Source: Hirudinaria manillensis | Lineage: Eukaryota; Annelida; Clitellata; Hirudinida; Hirudinidae | Length of the DNA stretch: 64,000 nucleotides | Assembly (NCBI GenBank): GCA_034509925.1 | Contig: CM067532.1 | Location: forward strand, 7,738,680 to 7,802,679 | Direction: 5' to 3' | Part shown: positions 42,181 through 55,100 of the stretch, piece by piece | How the letters are laid out: each line of letters starts with the position of its first letter | Position numbering within the stretch: position 1 is the first letter of the stretch | Notes under the pieces: generated by a model | Databases searched by the model: none | The model's input: only the letters and a program-made list of their open reading frames with translations | What the model was told of the DNA's origin: nothing | Program-made: the position numbers and the translations under genes

Positions 42181-45100
42181 TTATTTTCCATCAAAATCTA
42201 ATTTTAATTTTTTAGCATGTGGGAATTCATCACAAGCTATGCTTTGTGGTCGAACAGTAGCATCTGTGACTTTTGATTCACTTTGAAAATCAGAAAATGC
42301 AACATTAGCAGTTATCTTGTTGATATCATGATTGATTGCTCGTTCACTGTAGGGCACCCTAGGTGGCACCAATTGATTGCATGGAAACATGGAAACATAG
42401 AATGGCTGGTAGTTGAGCATCAAGATGCACACACATGCGGATGCCTGCTCACTAAACTTTTTGGACTTATCCCTAAAAATATGCAAGATCGTTATTTAGC
42501 AAGCTAAAAATAATAATATAATATAAAGATATAATTAAATGTCCCAAGATATTATTTTATAAATTTTGACACAAGTCTGGAAAAGTAGCACGGATTTCCT
42601 AGATTAAACAGCCATTATCTGATGCCAAATGGCAAAATATACATATTTCATAAGTGATTTAGAAATAAAAACCAAGCAGTGCTAAATCAATGGATGTGCT
42701 TCTCATGCATGGACAACATTTTTAAAGTTATAAGAGGCTGCAAAAGCTTACCAAAGAGATGAAGCAAATTTGAGGTCTTGGAATGTCACAACTGTCCTAT
42801 ACATTCTGTCAGCACTTTCAAGCTGGATACAAATCAAAAAAATATATCAATCGATAACCAGTTGGAAAGCAAGTGATTTTATCAACTCACTGTTTCATAA
42901 AGTGGTTGGTTTATCTTATTTTTTAATGACCATTCATATAAAACCATTTTTGATGTTGATTTTTCAAAGTCTCTCCTGAAGAAATTGTCATAGGAATTAT
43001 GGAAACATTGAAATATGTTTTGGTAATTCAGAATAAAATATTCAATATCTGAATCATTTTAAGTCAAAAGGAAAATAATTGACTTACTTGTTATACTTGT
43101 AGGGCATTTGATAGATCTTTTTACCATCTTCATCAGCTTCAATAGTGTATGGAACAGACAAGTTTTCAATCTGCCTTTTCTTCTCCTCTAGTTCCAACAT
43201 AACCTTATCGTAGGTTTCCTCTAGGTCAAAGACCCCACTGATGATATACATTTACACATGATGTACATTAATATATTGTTTTAATACTTCAGATTTATGT
43301 ATTTATTTATCACAATAATGTGTTTATGTCCAATTTAAAACAGAAAAAGACTTACCATATTTCTCTGACTGAAGCAGCATCCAGCACCCTCCTTCCTTTC
43401 AGGCATTCCAAGCTGTCATGCATCATTTGCTGAAGGCAGTATTTGATATTGGCCAGATGATTGTCATACTTTATTGACTGAAAAGTTATTTTTAAACAAT
43501 AAATTAACTTTTTAAAATCTAAAATTGAAAGAGAAGCCTAAACTAGTCTCTAAACTACTCTGCAGGTTACATATATCAATTACATGACATTAGCAACATT
43601 TATTTATCAAAATTAACTGAGCGCAGTGATCATGAATTCATCAGGAAAAATAAGCAACTGATTGAAATTGAACATACGTAACGAAGAAACTTTTTTATGA
43701 CATCGTCCAATGGTTTCAATCCAGATTTACAGAAGATCGAAGGATTCCACATGGCACACCTTGCTAGCATCACAGATGCACAACCAGTGGACTTGGAAAA
43801 CATTTCAATATCTTCATGACATTTTATTACATTTGATCCACCACTGAAATTAATGTTATTATCATTGATTTGCTATTAATAAGCACATTTAAAGTATTTA
43901 AGCTTTGAGATAAAATATGAATAATCTTTTACACAATCAGTTAATTAGGCTAACTTTGCAATAATAGGTATTTTCATTTCCTTGGAAACCTGAGCGATGG
44001 TATCATTGTGGTTGTTATGGCGAGGTCTTTCCTCCTTAAGCCTTCCATGTAAGGTGATCCAATTAACTCCAGTGCTTTCCATTGCTTTTAACATCTCCAA
44101 AGTTTCAGAAACCTAAAAGCATGCAAAGTGCCCACTCAGATTGAGGTATAAAATTTAATATTCTAAATAAAAGTTTGGACACCCACTGTTGATTTTATCC
44201 TTGTTTTGCATGAAACTGGCTTCTTTATGGACTTGGTCAAGGATTGGAGAATCTGAAAACATAATCTAATTACATGCATTTACAGACAAAATTGACATCT
44301 CAATTTAATCATGTGAGCAACAATGAAATCAATTCATAAACATTGAAACAAAGTTATGCTCAGAAGGTTCACACCAACCTCAGTAAATTTATCTGGTTTT
44401 TCCATCAGAGCTGCACCCATTCCTCCCTTTAAAAATAATTAAGGAGAATAAATTAATAATTATCAAGCAGAAATTATAATCATTAAATTGCATATCCAAT
44501 CAACATTATTAATATAACAATGACAAATTAAAAATATTGTGACTTTGATAGAGAATTCTTTTGGACAGCCCATGTTGACGTCAATGCCAGCTACGTAATC
44601 TTCGCTAAAAAAATTAATTTTAATGACATAGAATTGTTTGAGACGTTCAATTCAAATGTATCTTACACCATTTTGGCAACATTAACAGCTCTAGTGGCAT
44701 CTGACGTTCCCTGAAATCAAGAAGAATTAATAAAAGCACATTTGAATTACCCTTTTGTTTATATATTCAATCCAAATTCTAAAGGTAATAATAAATTCTA
44801 AGTTCTGGTTTTGATGTCACAACATTAAAATATGTAAAAAGCTTTCTTGCATGTAACATTTCACCAGTTCAAATCTCAACCATCATTTGAATGTGAACAC
44901 ATTAGTGAATCATTAGGCAAATAATTCTAGAGCAAAAGCAGTAATCAATATTAATATTCTAATAACCATGAAGTTGGATGAAACATTACTATTTGAAATA
45001 TAAGCTGTTCTTTCTCCCTTGCACAAGTTCGGAAAACCACTGAGCCATCAGTCCAAACAAAATCAATGGTGTCCAACAGTTCTGGTGCAAAAATAATGGT

Positions 45101-45447
45101 TAAACAAACTGATGTAAAATTTCAGACTTGACATTGCATGTTTTGAGATACTTACTGTTCTCAACTCTTTTGCATTGCAACATCTTGTGATCAATGATCT
45201 CCTAAATGTTAAAGATCACTTTCGTTAGTTTTCTTGATTAATAAAATTTTTATAATTTTATTTAAACGCATTGTTCGCATAACAGTTACTTGTGCCATTT
45301 ATAACAGTTAAATGGGATAAGACTAACCTCACAGAAAACAACATCTGCTCCATAATCCAATGCAACAAGTCTCATAGGTAACCCGCAAATCCTAACCATG
45401 GGAGCGAGTACAAGTTTGGACTCATTGAAACTCAAATGAGAATTCAT
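42181..45447 (-). CDS. DUS2: tRNA-dihydrouridine(20) synthase 2
   Basis: Flavin enzyme that reduces U20 in the tRNA D-loop. I model about 14 exons (45447-45328, 45201-45156, about 45084-44996, 44711-44670, 44607-44544, 44428-44380, 44254-44188, 44113-43958, 43845-43680, 43478-43357, 43236-43088, 42977-42893, 42824-42750, 42474-42181), about 510 residues (human 493). The TIM-barrel starts KLVLAPMVRICGLPMRLVAL and YGADVVFCEEIIDHKM. The active-site loop is GIDVNMGCPKEFSIKGGMGA with the catalytic Cys. ITLHGRLKEERPRHN and ARCAMWNPSIF follow. The eukaryote-specific dsRNA-binding domain is present near the C-terminus (KMVLYEWSLKNKINQPLYET and LWDKSKKFSEQASA). Start chosen as ATG at 45447 because MNSHLSFNESKLVLAPM aligns with the family start. 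The poly(A) hexamer AATAAA overlaps the stop codon. Confidence 0.92.
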
Positions 45448-46121
45448 GATTATTTTCTCAAACACCAAGTGATGGTAATCGAAGATGGGCTTTCCAAAGA
45501 TGCGACGCAATATTATAACTTTTTAATAAAAACACAATAGTTCAACGAATATATTGCCAAAATTATAAATAACTTCAAGTGTAAATTGTTACCGACTCCC
45601 GAGAAATGTGGAAGATTAATCAAAGTGTTTACAGATTAAAAGTGAATACTAATTGAATATATATGTTAATATAATTTAATATATATGTTAAATCAGGCCA
45701 ACATCGCTTATCATTGTCGCACTTAATAAATTGAGTATTAAGCGATTGTGCAAAAATAAATTAATTACATTTAATTAGTTACGACATCCTCCCAAGAATT
45801 TTTGGGATAGGGTTACTGGCTGCCTCTCATCACTCAGTAGACCTATAGTTATATCCAGAAAATGAAGCAAGATGCTTTGCCCTACACGAATTTTTTCATA
45901 CTCTATAATTTATTTCCATTTTATGTCTTATTTATTGCTAAACCTATTTACCTTCTATGGGATTGACACTAAGACCACTTTGTTTAATGAACTAATTAAT
46001 CAATATAAGCAATATTTCCAACGGGATGGACTTTTGTGACTAAAATATTATATCATATGCTCTAAGTAGGATTTATTAGTCAAGGCTTTAACCAAAATTT
46101 GATTAAATTTAATATTAATCA
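45448..46121. other. Intergenic region DUS2 / mutarotase
   Basis: AT-rich gap of about 670 bp that must hold the DUS2 promoter and the mutarotase 3' end (tandem, reverse strand). A short direct repeat AATATATATGTTAA-like pair sits at about 45655-45692. An ATTAAA on the reverse strand near 46104 could serve the mutarotase mRNA. Confidence 0.45.
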
Positions 46122-48166
46122 TCATGCAATGATTTTAATTGTCTGAGAGGCTCGGAAGAAATCACCAGGTTTCAGAATCACAGGCTCCGTGACTCTACCG
46201 GCCTCAACACACAGCATGTTTTTCCACTCTCCTTCTCCCATGTCTGACATCTTTGAAGCTTTCTCTTCCCATGGATTCCAAACAACTAAATTGTTTAATA
46301 AAACATAAATAATTGGCAACAAAGCCACTGATTTGGATAATTTTAGTAAGTATAATTTGTTAATGCATAATTAAAATTTGCCTTGAATCCAACCTGTATC
46401 AGAAAAATGCTCTTTTACTAATTCTATAGTTACACCTTTTCCATGGATATCATGCTTTGTAGATGTGCCGTGATAAATTCTGGTTAAAAAATTTAAATGA
46501 TAAAATTAAATAAAAATTAATAATAATCAATAAGATACTAACGAATCTACTAATCCATCAAAATGAAGGTCATCTGCAACTACCATCTCTTTTTTCCCAT
46601 TAATCTACCAAATACAAAAAAATGAAAAATTATTATTTATTTTATAACAGGTAATGCTTAAAGAAGATGGCTTCCAATGTAAGTTTCTTAACTTAATAAT
46701 ATAAATACTAAATTAATTAAAACTTAATTGAATTGAATTACTTGAATTCAATTGCTATTATGATAATAATAAACTACCTTATCGTTTAGCTCAGAGCTTT
46801 TGAGCCCAGTCAGCCTTGTATGGGTAACATCAACAACATTGAAATAGTTGTGAAGAAGACAAGTGAAAGACATCTTTTTATCATCTGCAATATGTTTGTC
46901 AACATCATTTTCCACTTTTTAATGAGTGTGATTCAGAAGATACATACAAAGACTAATTATCATGAACATATTTTACTGACAACAATTTTACAATTTGCCA
47001 TTTTTGAATCTGGTTGAATTTAAGAATCAATAAAAATTGATTGTTCAATAAAGTTAATTTGGAGCCAATGTTTAAATAATGCCTCAATATATAAAAAGCT
47101 TCGATGAAGCTTGGAGCTATTATTATGCGTAAAGCTTTCATCTGCCCAAATTTATATGATTAATTCTTTCTGACAGGAACTAAAAATCAGAAACATTTTG
47201 ATATCATAGTTATGTTTCACCTTTGTTAAAAACTTCAAAATATGTCTTCAAACTATCTTCTAGCAAATCAACAACCAGCGTCAATTTAAATCTAAAGAAT
47301 TTTAAAGTTATTTCCAAATTGCTTGACAAATATTGCATGTAATCTTATGTTAATTTATTTATATAGATGTGCATCATTGTCATTATTGACATCACCAATA
47401 TTAACATAAGTTACTAATATCCAAATGGTCAGGGCCTTAATTTCAATGCAAATCCACTAGTATTTAAATATTAAACTATTATATTAAATATTTAACTGTT
47501 ATATTTAAATACTAATGTAATCATCACTTGTGAGGCCACATCTGTTTAGTTTCATCATTATCTTCCAAAATGAAGCTAGCATTCACATCTCCAGTTTCTG
47601 TCTATAGTTAATTATCAGGTCTTAGTCCAGGTTAAATAAGACATTTGATGTTGAACAGTTATAATTACCACTAAAGGTTGTCTTTCAAGTTTCCACCATG
47701 AAACTCTAGCAAATCCATGCTGGGGACCAAGTTCCCAGGGCCCAAAATTGGCTAGTATTTAAAAAATCAGAATATAGTTAAAATGCATAAAGATACCTAA
47801 ATCATTTCAAAGATATAGTTTTAATAATACATATACTAACGGAAAACAATGGGAATGCCTCCTCTAATAGCGCTTTTGCCATTTAGGTTTGCTTTTGAAC
47901 TGTTTTAAAACACGGTAATTTTTATTAACAAATTCTAAAATTCGTAAGCTGTAAAAAAAAGGTTAAAATTACCTTAAATACAAGTAATTGTTATTCTTAA
48001 GAGTGTAGTTGATTATGGTTGCACCTGAGTAAATTTAATTCCAACTTGTTAGAAAGATCACTAAATATAATTAACACTAATGATATTAACCAAACAGATG
48101 AATCTTGCAATAATTGTGGTCATTCCTCGACAAGGTTATGACATTCCCCTCTTCCGTAAAGGACAT
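46122..48166 (-). CDS. Glucose-6-phosphate 1-epimerase-like (hexose-6-phosphate mutarotase)
   Basis: Aldose-1-epimerase superfamily, YeaD/YMR099c type, which interconverts alpha and beta anomers of hexose-6-phosphates in the cytosol. About ten exons, roughly 290 residues. The order of motifs fits the family: GATIINYTLK at the start, then KANLNGKSAIRGGIPIVF, FGPWELGPQHGFARVSWWKL (His in the substrate site), TGDVNASFILED, TLVVDLL, CLLHNYFNVVDV (second His), the sequence VVWNPWEEKASKMSDMG, and MLCVEAGRVTEPVILKPGDF near the end (catalytic Glu in VEAG). The first exon 48166-48091 (MSFTEEGNVITLS) and the last 46284-46122 are well placed. Edges in between (about 48025-47973, 47900-47842, 47750-47670, 47602-47523, 47292-47222, 46886-46779, 46607-46545, 46480-46395) are approximate. 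Divergent from PTCD2. Confidence 0.88.
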
Positions 48167-48574
48167 CGCGGAGCTAATCCATGTGTGGCAGGTAAGCAAT
48201 CAATTTCAAATTGATTAATGTAGGGTTACAATATTTACTTATGAGAGGTGTATATATGTATATGTTTTTTTAATATATTATAAATAAGTCTATTTTATAT
48301 TGACCTTCCATCACTTTAATTTTTTGATTTGTTATATCTTACAAAAAAGCATACAGCTTTAGCAAAAAGTTAAAACAAAATAATGATTATGTTTTAATGT
48401 ATAAAATAGTTACTTTAGAAAATAATTATTAATTACTATTCTTTTACTTTTATTTGTTTTACTTTTACATTGACTTTTAAACATAGCACAATTAAATAAC
48501 AAAGAATTGCATGCGACTTCTCGTACTCGGTGATTGCATGCTCGAGGTTGTTATCATTATCTATATCTGCTGAA
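48167..48574. promoter_or_regulatory. Divergent promoter region, mutarotase / PTCD2
   Basis: 408 bp between two divergent start codons. It is very AT-rich with an ATATATGTATATG stretch near 48250. A GC-richer patch with CTCGTACTCGG lies near 48520-48550, just before PTCD2. No defined core element was identified. Confidence 0.45.
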
Positions 48575-51184
48575 ATGGCTTTCAAATCAAAGATAGTTTG
48601 TCGACTTCTGGGTGTTGACTGTCATAGTGGAAGATTTCTTGGAAATGCATTGCTAAACAATAGTTGTGCATTATTAAACTTTCAAGGTATGATTGTTAAT
48701 AATGCTTGATATGTATTTTATCGTATGGTTTGAGATAACTTTTAGTTGGCGATCTTTTTAATACCATGAAAAAAATATTTTAGCCTAAGACTTTTCTGTA
48801 AATGAACACAGTGTTATCTAGACAATTTCAAAATAAAAAAAAAACTGGTTGTCATACAATTAGCTTCAAAGTTCTTTTTAAAATCTTTTTGTGTCTGTGC
48901 CAGTTGATTTGATTTGCCTAATCTCATATCAGTCAGTATTTTCTTAATCTGAAAGTAAGCTACTTGTTTGCTTTTGCCTTCTATAGGTAAAAGATTTTTA
49001 TTCAGTCAAGAGCATCTTGGCTATGAAGGTTACAAAAGGCAGAAGGCCATGGTGATTGAACAAGTGGGGAATGCAAGAGGTAGATTTTAGATCTATAAGC
49101 TAAGTTAATTAAATAATTTAATACATGTGAATATCAAACTGATTTGTAAAGGTAAAATTATTACAATTATAATTTTAGACTTGTAATTTTATTTTATTGA
49201 TTTGAGATTTAAAACTTGCCATTTAAATCCCAGGCAGATTTTTTGAAAGACTAGAAAGTTATGTCGGTGAATCAGACAGCAACATTATCTTTGCTGAGGA
49301 TATGAAAGCTTCTGTGTATCTGGCTGAAACTGATAAGGAAATAGGATTGGTCAAAACCATGATGCAAAGGTTTATTATAGTTTCTGCTAATATTCAGATT
49401 ATACAATTTTATGGAAAACCATTGTCAAAAATATTTATTGATAAAGCCTGTCTTTATTGAATTTGCTTCTTTAATGTTTCATATTGACAGATATCATGCG
49501 TCAAATGTTGGGCTGAAGATTTCTTCTTTTGTCTTTGGACCTGTGGCTCTGAGACTTCTTCATGTTCAAAATCAACCTGATGTGGCTATTTCATTGTTCA
49601 AGGATCCAGTAAGTTCAAGTTGAAAGACCATTTTATTAAATTTCTTTAAGTCTCAGGAAAAGTTATAACATAAGAGTACTTAAGATATAACTTAAGAGTA
49701 AGAATTATTGAAAATAGATATGATGAAAACTACTGGCATTCTGTATTTTCTTCAGGCCATGGATGGGTTTTTTGATCAAATGTCTTCCTTCATGATCTAT
49801 ATGGACCTTCTGTACAAAAACCAGAAGTATGTTGAGGTATTGGAAGCCATGGACAAAATGATTGAAAAGTCCTTAGGGGGTATCAAGTTCAATATGGACT
49901 GCCTCACTCTGGCTGCTGCCTCCTGTTACAAATTGGTTGGCAAATTGGAATTATTTCAAATAGTTTTTGGATACTCTGCAAATTTATTTAAAAATTAAAT
50001 TTTGTTAATTTCTTATGCAAGTATATCTCTGTAACTTTTACTATTTTGCCAGAACAAGCCTGAATTAATGCAGAAGCTGGTTGGTTATCTGGATCTATCA
50101 AAAGAGTTTGGTTATCCCAAATCCATGAGAACCCTCATCTATGCTGCAATGCTTGCTTACAATCAGGTGAGTGGTGATTATCAAATTTCTCATCAGTTCA
50201 TTCAATCATTTTTTTTCATGGTCTGCAGAAAAATCCCTCACTGTCGCTTGAAATTCTCTCTATGATAAACACAGAGCAGGAAAGCAGGAGTCCAGTTTCT
50301 TATCTGAACGTCAAGGTTTGAAATCTGCTTTTCTTGCCTTGTTGTAAATTGGCTCTTAAGTTGGTAAAATATGTGCACGGATAGAGCAGCTAGGTTAAGA
50401 TGCCTCGGGAGTTGTGTTTAATACACGTCATTCATGGCCCTATGGCACCTGTGGCAGGGGAATCATTCAAATTATAGATCAATTAAGAACTACCTTTGCA
50501 TCATTAAGGGTTGCATAAGATATTTTGAGGAAAATACAGATACAAATTGTGGTTCCAATGTTTCCATAGAGTTTGTTGAGAGGGTGGTATATTTGATAAG
50601 CATTTGATTGAACCTCTTTATTTTCCTACATATATATTCAAGAGGTAATATAATAAAATTATTCTCTGGTACCATTTTCCAAAATTCATTTAATTTTATG
50701 TTTGAATCTTTTAGATACTCATTCTCACAGAACTCAACAAGTTTGAGGAGGCTGTTAACTTGTTGAAGGTTATTGTACAGAATGATGAACCTTTTGGAAG
50801 TAGGAGAGACATTTTTGAGGAAGTGGTTGGTTTTGATTAGACATTCAACTCATGATTGCTATTTTATGAAGACTATTCAAGTGACATGCTTGATTGCAGA
50901 TCAACAAACTGACAGACAAGTTGAAAGAAAATAAAAATGTAACTTTGCTGGCAACAGTAGAAAGAATTGAAAGCAACCTCCAAAGTAATGGCAGATTAAT
51001 GCCATTCTCATTTTTGGAATATCTTGATTCTGAGATCCAGAGCACCAGAAAAATTAAAGCTGGTTATAAAAACAGGGAACGTCCCTCAGAAATAAAGGAA
51101 CGTGGCTCAGACTCAAGGAGAAATTCAAATGATCAAAGACCTAAACGAAATTTAAGACTTGGACTAATTACAGAAAATAATTAG
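48575..51184 (+). CDS. PTCD2: Pentatricopeptide repeat protein 2, mitochondrial
   Basis: PPR-type protein of mitochondria. The vertebrate protein is linked to processing of mitochondrial mRNA such as that for cytochrome b. Nine exons close in phase: 48575-48686, 48987-49079, 49234-49369, 49491-49608, 49756-49935, 50053-50166, 50229-50315, 50715-50822, 50900-51184. The protein has 410 residues (human 388). The N-terminus is basic (MAFKSKIVCRLLG) and could be a targeting peptide. The diagnostic order is FLFSQEHLGYEGYKRQK, then DMKASVYLAETDKEIGLVK, RYHASNVGLKISSFVFGPVA, GFFDQMSSFMIYMDLLYKNQ, LTLAAASCYKLNKPEL and AAMLAYNQKNPSLSLEIL, matching PTCD2 end to end. The C-terminus is charged (Arg/Asn/Ser-rich). 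AATAAA near 51249 is the likely poly(A) signal. Confidence 0.9.
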
Positions 51185-51720
51185 ATTATTGAATACGACT
51201 GATAATATCCAAAACTTTACTAGTTTTGATAGTTGTATAATTTGACATAATAAATTCTATTATGGTGCCTTAGTTTGAGATTTGTTGTTACAAATGTGAT
51301 TTAAACGCTACGGCTTTGGCCGAGTGAGGAAAGATTTGTAATAAATTAAAATCCTCCTGAATGGCCCTTGTGGCAGAAATTAACATGCTGTTGAGGTCTA
51401 TGATGGCTTTGAGTGATGTCGACCACTGGTTTCGATTTCAAATTCAGAAAAATATTTAGAATAATTATATGTTAAACATTATTCTTGATGGAATTGTAAT
51501 AAACTTTGTCCTCGCAGAAGTAAGGGATTTCAAACATGTGACCTTCAGGAGATGACTGATTTTATCTGATCAATAAGAAAATTTGAGCATGAATATTTGC
51601 ATTATATTAAAAATGGCTAACTAGAGATTGCAAATTTTAAATCTAATTTAATGCTAACATTTACTAGTGGCATTTACTTAGCACCCTGTTTGTTTGCATT
51701 GGATATCGAAAATAAAGCAA
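51185..51720. other. PTCD2 3' UTR and TPGS2 upstream region
   Basis: Tandem gap of 536 bp. Contains the PTCD2 poly(A) signal near 51249 and the TPGS2 promoter. A phrase ATGGCCC..GTGGCAG occurs here (about 51360) and in a PTCD2 intron (about 50436), but the match is too short to call a repeat. Confidence 0.45.
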
Positions 51721-53860
51721 ATGGATGAGCTCGAAGCGAGGGCTCGGTTGTCAGATCATATAAAGCCTGTATTGTTTCTCATAGGTTTTGCATATACTTT
51801 TATTTTGATATTAGGCCTTTGCAGAACTTTTTATCTAATTCTAGAAAAGCGGTCCGACATTTCTGATATAAAGCTGGAGACAAATGAAGAACCAGCTAAT
51901 TTAAAGTTATGGGAACAAGTAAAGATTACTAATAAATTCTTTAAAATTGTTCGCGTTAAGAGTTTTTAATTTGTTCAAGACAAACAACTGTCTTCTTCCA
52001 AATGACCTTAAAAGTTTTTATCAACTGACTGATGGATTCACACTGACGTGGAGTTATAATCTCAATGGTTAATTTTTGATTCGGGATAAATATTAATAAA
52101 TAGGTTTCGAAGTGAAATTTATGATAAATTGTGAATTGTCAGATTCAACTAAGCTTCCTCTTGGGAAAATGTCAATCAACTGTTTGGCAAAACTTAAACG
52201 TGTATTTCCATCATCAAAAATTCCCTCTTCTTTTAAAACTTCAGAACTGTATCTCCAGCAATATTCAGGTAGGATAGTTTAATGTCATCATGTTAAGTTA
52301 TTATTTATTACTTTGATTATTTTGGTAATAGTGGATGAGAAGTTATTTATGAATGTTATTTTCATGTTATTTTAATAATTATAAAGAATAAATTTCCAAT
52401 AAAAGATACTGGAATGAAATTTGGTGATCATCACATGATTTTTGAGTTGGATTCCGATGACAGTTTTGGAAAAGTGGTTCTTGTCATAAAAAAGCTGAAT
52501 CTGAGAAGCAGTTTGCCCATAACAGGTTTTAGAATTGATTATTAGATTTACTATTTTCAGATATTTTTCATAATTGTGGTTTATTTCCTATTTTCAAGTA
52601 ACAATAATCCTTTAGAAGACTATTTAGTTTATATTTTGTTTTCTTTCAAAATTTTTATACATTGTTTCTCCAGATTCTTTCTAATAATTTTTAAATAAAG
52701 AAATTGGTTCTTTGAAGTAGATAATCTACAATTTGAACCAAAAAAAAGTGTCATGCCTGAACTGTCATGCACTTTTAGAATATGTAACCACTGAGTCACA
52801 AATCTATGTAATGAATTTCTAATGCATCTCCAGGCTTTTATTTCTCAGAGTCAAACAGCTGCATCTGCTTCATAGACAGGAGTCTAATGATACATCATCT
52901 TGCAGACACTTTCTCTGCATATTTTAATCTCATGATGGCACATCTCGGTCTCCCGGGATGGCAATATGCCTTCACCAGCATCGGTCTAAATCCTCAAGCC
53001 AGAGTAATTCTTATTACTAAGCTTTCAGTTTTCAGTTTGTTTATGTAATGTCATTTACAACACTACAAAATATAATTTCAAACTTGCATTTGTTGGAAAA
53101 TTGCATTCTAGAAATTAATATGGCATTTCTTTGCATTGTTTCTAGAATGCATCAGATTCGTTATATAATACATTAATTCTTATATATTATTGAATATAAA
53201 TTAATATAAAGTATAAATTAATTCTAATTAATTAACAACAACTAGTTAATTTAACATTACGATTATTATTGTTTAATTATCACATGCATCAATATTTGAA
53301 AATTATCTTGTTTTCAAACTTGATGTTTTTCATCTTGTCCTGAAGAGTTTATCAATGATGATAATTTATTCATGTTATAATATTTATTTTTTAAAAATTA
53401 TTTACAATTTTATTTGACATGCATTTCAACAATTAATTAAAATATTGTAGCTCTGGATCCAATTGTTTTGTCCAGCAAGGCTCAAAATTGATGAAAACAG
53501 TTTGAGCGATGAAGAAATGAGCCGGTAATCAATATCAAGATTTGATATAAAAAGGAAAGATCTCAAATGCCACATAATTCATTTAAACAAATTTATGGCC
53601 TCGTTCCTTAACAGTTGATGTTGGTTTTGTGGTCGTTAAATATTATGGAACTTATAACTGAATTAATCTGTCTTAACTTCTAAACATTTCTGGCCATTCT
53701 CCATATGTTCAGATTATTTATTTATTTATTTGTTTATTTATTTATTTATTTATTTATTATTTTTTTGATAACCACCCCTCACAGAAAGCAAGAGAATGAA
53801 CCAGTAAAATCTACCAAAAAGATATGTTCCATCTCCTTTGATAAACAGAGACTGGAATGA
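51721..53860 (+). CDS. TPGS2: Tubulin polyglutamylase complex subunit 2
   Basis: Subunit of the TTLL1 polyglutamylase complex that adds glutamate chains to tubulin in axonemes and neurons. Eight exons close in phase: 51721-51784, 51845-51918, 51980-52067, 52143-52268, 52406-52525, 52834-53003, 53451-53524, 53785-53860. The protein has 263 residues (human about 300, with a longer tail). The family pattern is clear: LKLWEQTNNCLLPNDLKSFY, the LTDGFTLTWSYNLN segment, LPLGKMSINCLAKL, HHMIFELDSDDSFGKVVLV, IDRSLMIHHLADTFSAYFNL and AHLGLPGWQYAFTSIGLNPQ. The first intron is only 60 nt and open in frame. If unspliced it inserts a hydrophobic segment, which makes a false membrane protein in a plain translation. 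The last exon adds a Lys-rich tail. Without it, the frame stops at 53526-53528 directly after exon 7. Confidence 0.9.
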
Positions 53861-53910
53861 AGATTTTCCAATGTAAAATCAACAAAAAGTGATGACCCTT
53901 GAATTCATAG

Positions 53911-53982
53911 CATTAAGTTATATTAGATATAAATCTAAATATAAATTAAGTTATATTAGATATAAGTCTAAATATAAATAGG
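53911..53982. repeat. Two-copy tandem repeat, about 30-bp unit (TPGS2 3' part)
   Basis: The unit ATTAAGTTATATTAGATATA plus about ten bases ending CTAAATA occurs twice in a row with one A/G change. It lies at the right edge of the downstream flank of the last TPGS2 exon. Confidence 0.8.
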
Positions 53983-54352
53983 CATTTACCTATTAAAATA
54001 AATTTTTGGTTGCAGAGTGTTTTGGTGCTTGCAAAGTGAAGCTGTGATGCATTCTTATGTGATGGAAAATCAGTTTTTGTGAATATTTTTGTGACAAGTC
54101 AGATTGGAATAAAAGTTAATAAATTAGCCATCACTGTTGTTGTTGTTTTTTCTTTTGAAGATCTGATTCAAGCCAGGCCATGCAGAATGTTTCCTTCCAC
54201 TCTGGGCTTATTCTATGTCTGTGCATTTTGGAGGCCCAGTTGCTGCAGTACAAAATAAAGTTTAATGACTGATTTACTCCTTAATAAACCCCTCCTTCCC
54301 CATTGAATGCCAATTCATTTCCACTGCTTAATGATTAATCCAGTTAATAATT

Positions 54353-54512
54353 TGTTTATTATTATTATTATTATTTGTTTATTACTATTATTTGTTTGTT
54401 ATTGTTATTATTTGCTTATTATTATTTGTTTGTTATCATTATTTGTTTATTATTATTTATTTATTTATTTTATTGCCTATTATTTTTTTATTCATTCATT
54501 CATTCATATGGA
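54353..54512. repeat. TTA / TTTG low-complexity tract
   Basis: Mixed TTA, TTTG and TTTA units with a final ATTC run. The hydrophobic open frame across it is an artefact. Confidence 0.8.
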
Positions 54513-55100
54513 CTTTGATCTGATCACTAACAGCTGCATTACTAGTCATCACTTTTCTTTGATCTTCATTAAGAGATGAATGTTTTTCCTATTGAATGTC
54601 AATTTAAGGCATCAGTTTTGAAAGCAAAGTCAACATTAAAAGGAAAAACGTTTTTTAAGTCTCAATTTCCAAGTTATGGTTAACCCAATTGAACCACCCT
54701 ATTTCTCATTTCATACACTGCAGAACGATTGCTGGATGAAACGTAAAAGAATGAACATAAATAATGCAAACGATGGGGGCCGTTTAGTCCGTGCTGGGAG
54801 CGTGAGGTGCCGATTATGAAGTTTCATTTTTTTTTCGTATATTTGCTTTTATAGTTAATAATAATAATAATAACAATAATAATAATGATTTTCTTGTTAA
54901 GCATTTATTTTGCTTGTACCGTCCTCTTCACGAACGCGCAGTGGGAACGATTCCAAACAAAATTTTGTTTCCAGGAGACTGTTTTTATTTTCTAAATTCG
55001 TAAAACAAACTCTGGAATCCCGGGATTTGCTCTTGAGATTTACTCAATCACGGGCACAACAAGCCGTGGCTCTTCCACGGACGTCCACACATTCCACGTT

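Larger units (their letters stand above)
53861..55100. other. TPGS2 3' flank and start of right-hand gene desert
   Basis: AATAAA near 54108 is the best TPGS2 poly(A) signal. TTA/TTTG simple sequence fills about 54353-54512. A GC-richer patch at about 54910-55100 has an open frame without a domain. No gene recognised. Confidence 0.45.

Noticed and set aside
45286-45510. DUS2 starting at MRRIFGKP (45510)
   Set aside because: That codon is TTG, not ATG. The family alignment starts at MNSHLSFNES (45447).
51694-51969. A 91-residue membrane protein starting MHWISKIKQMDELE
   Set aside because: Its hydrophobic stretch is the first intron of TPGS2. The family match continues only when 51785-51844 is removed.
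53521-53528. TPGS2 ending at TAA 53526-53528
   Set aside because: A donor at CG|GTAATC lies across the stop, and an acceptor before 53785 continues in phase to a Lys-rich tail, as in the family. The short form stays possible as an isoform.
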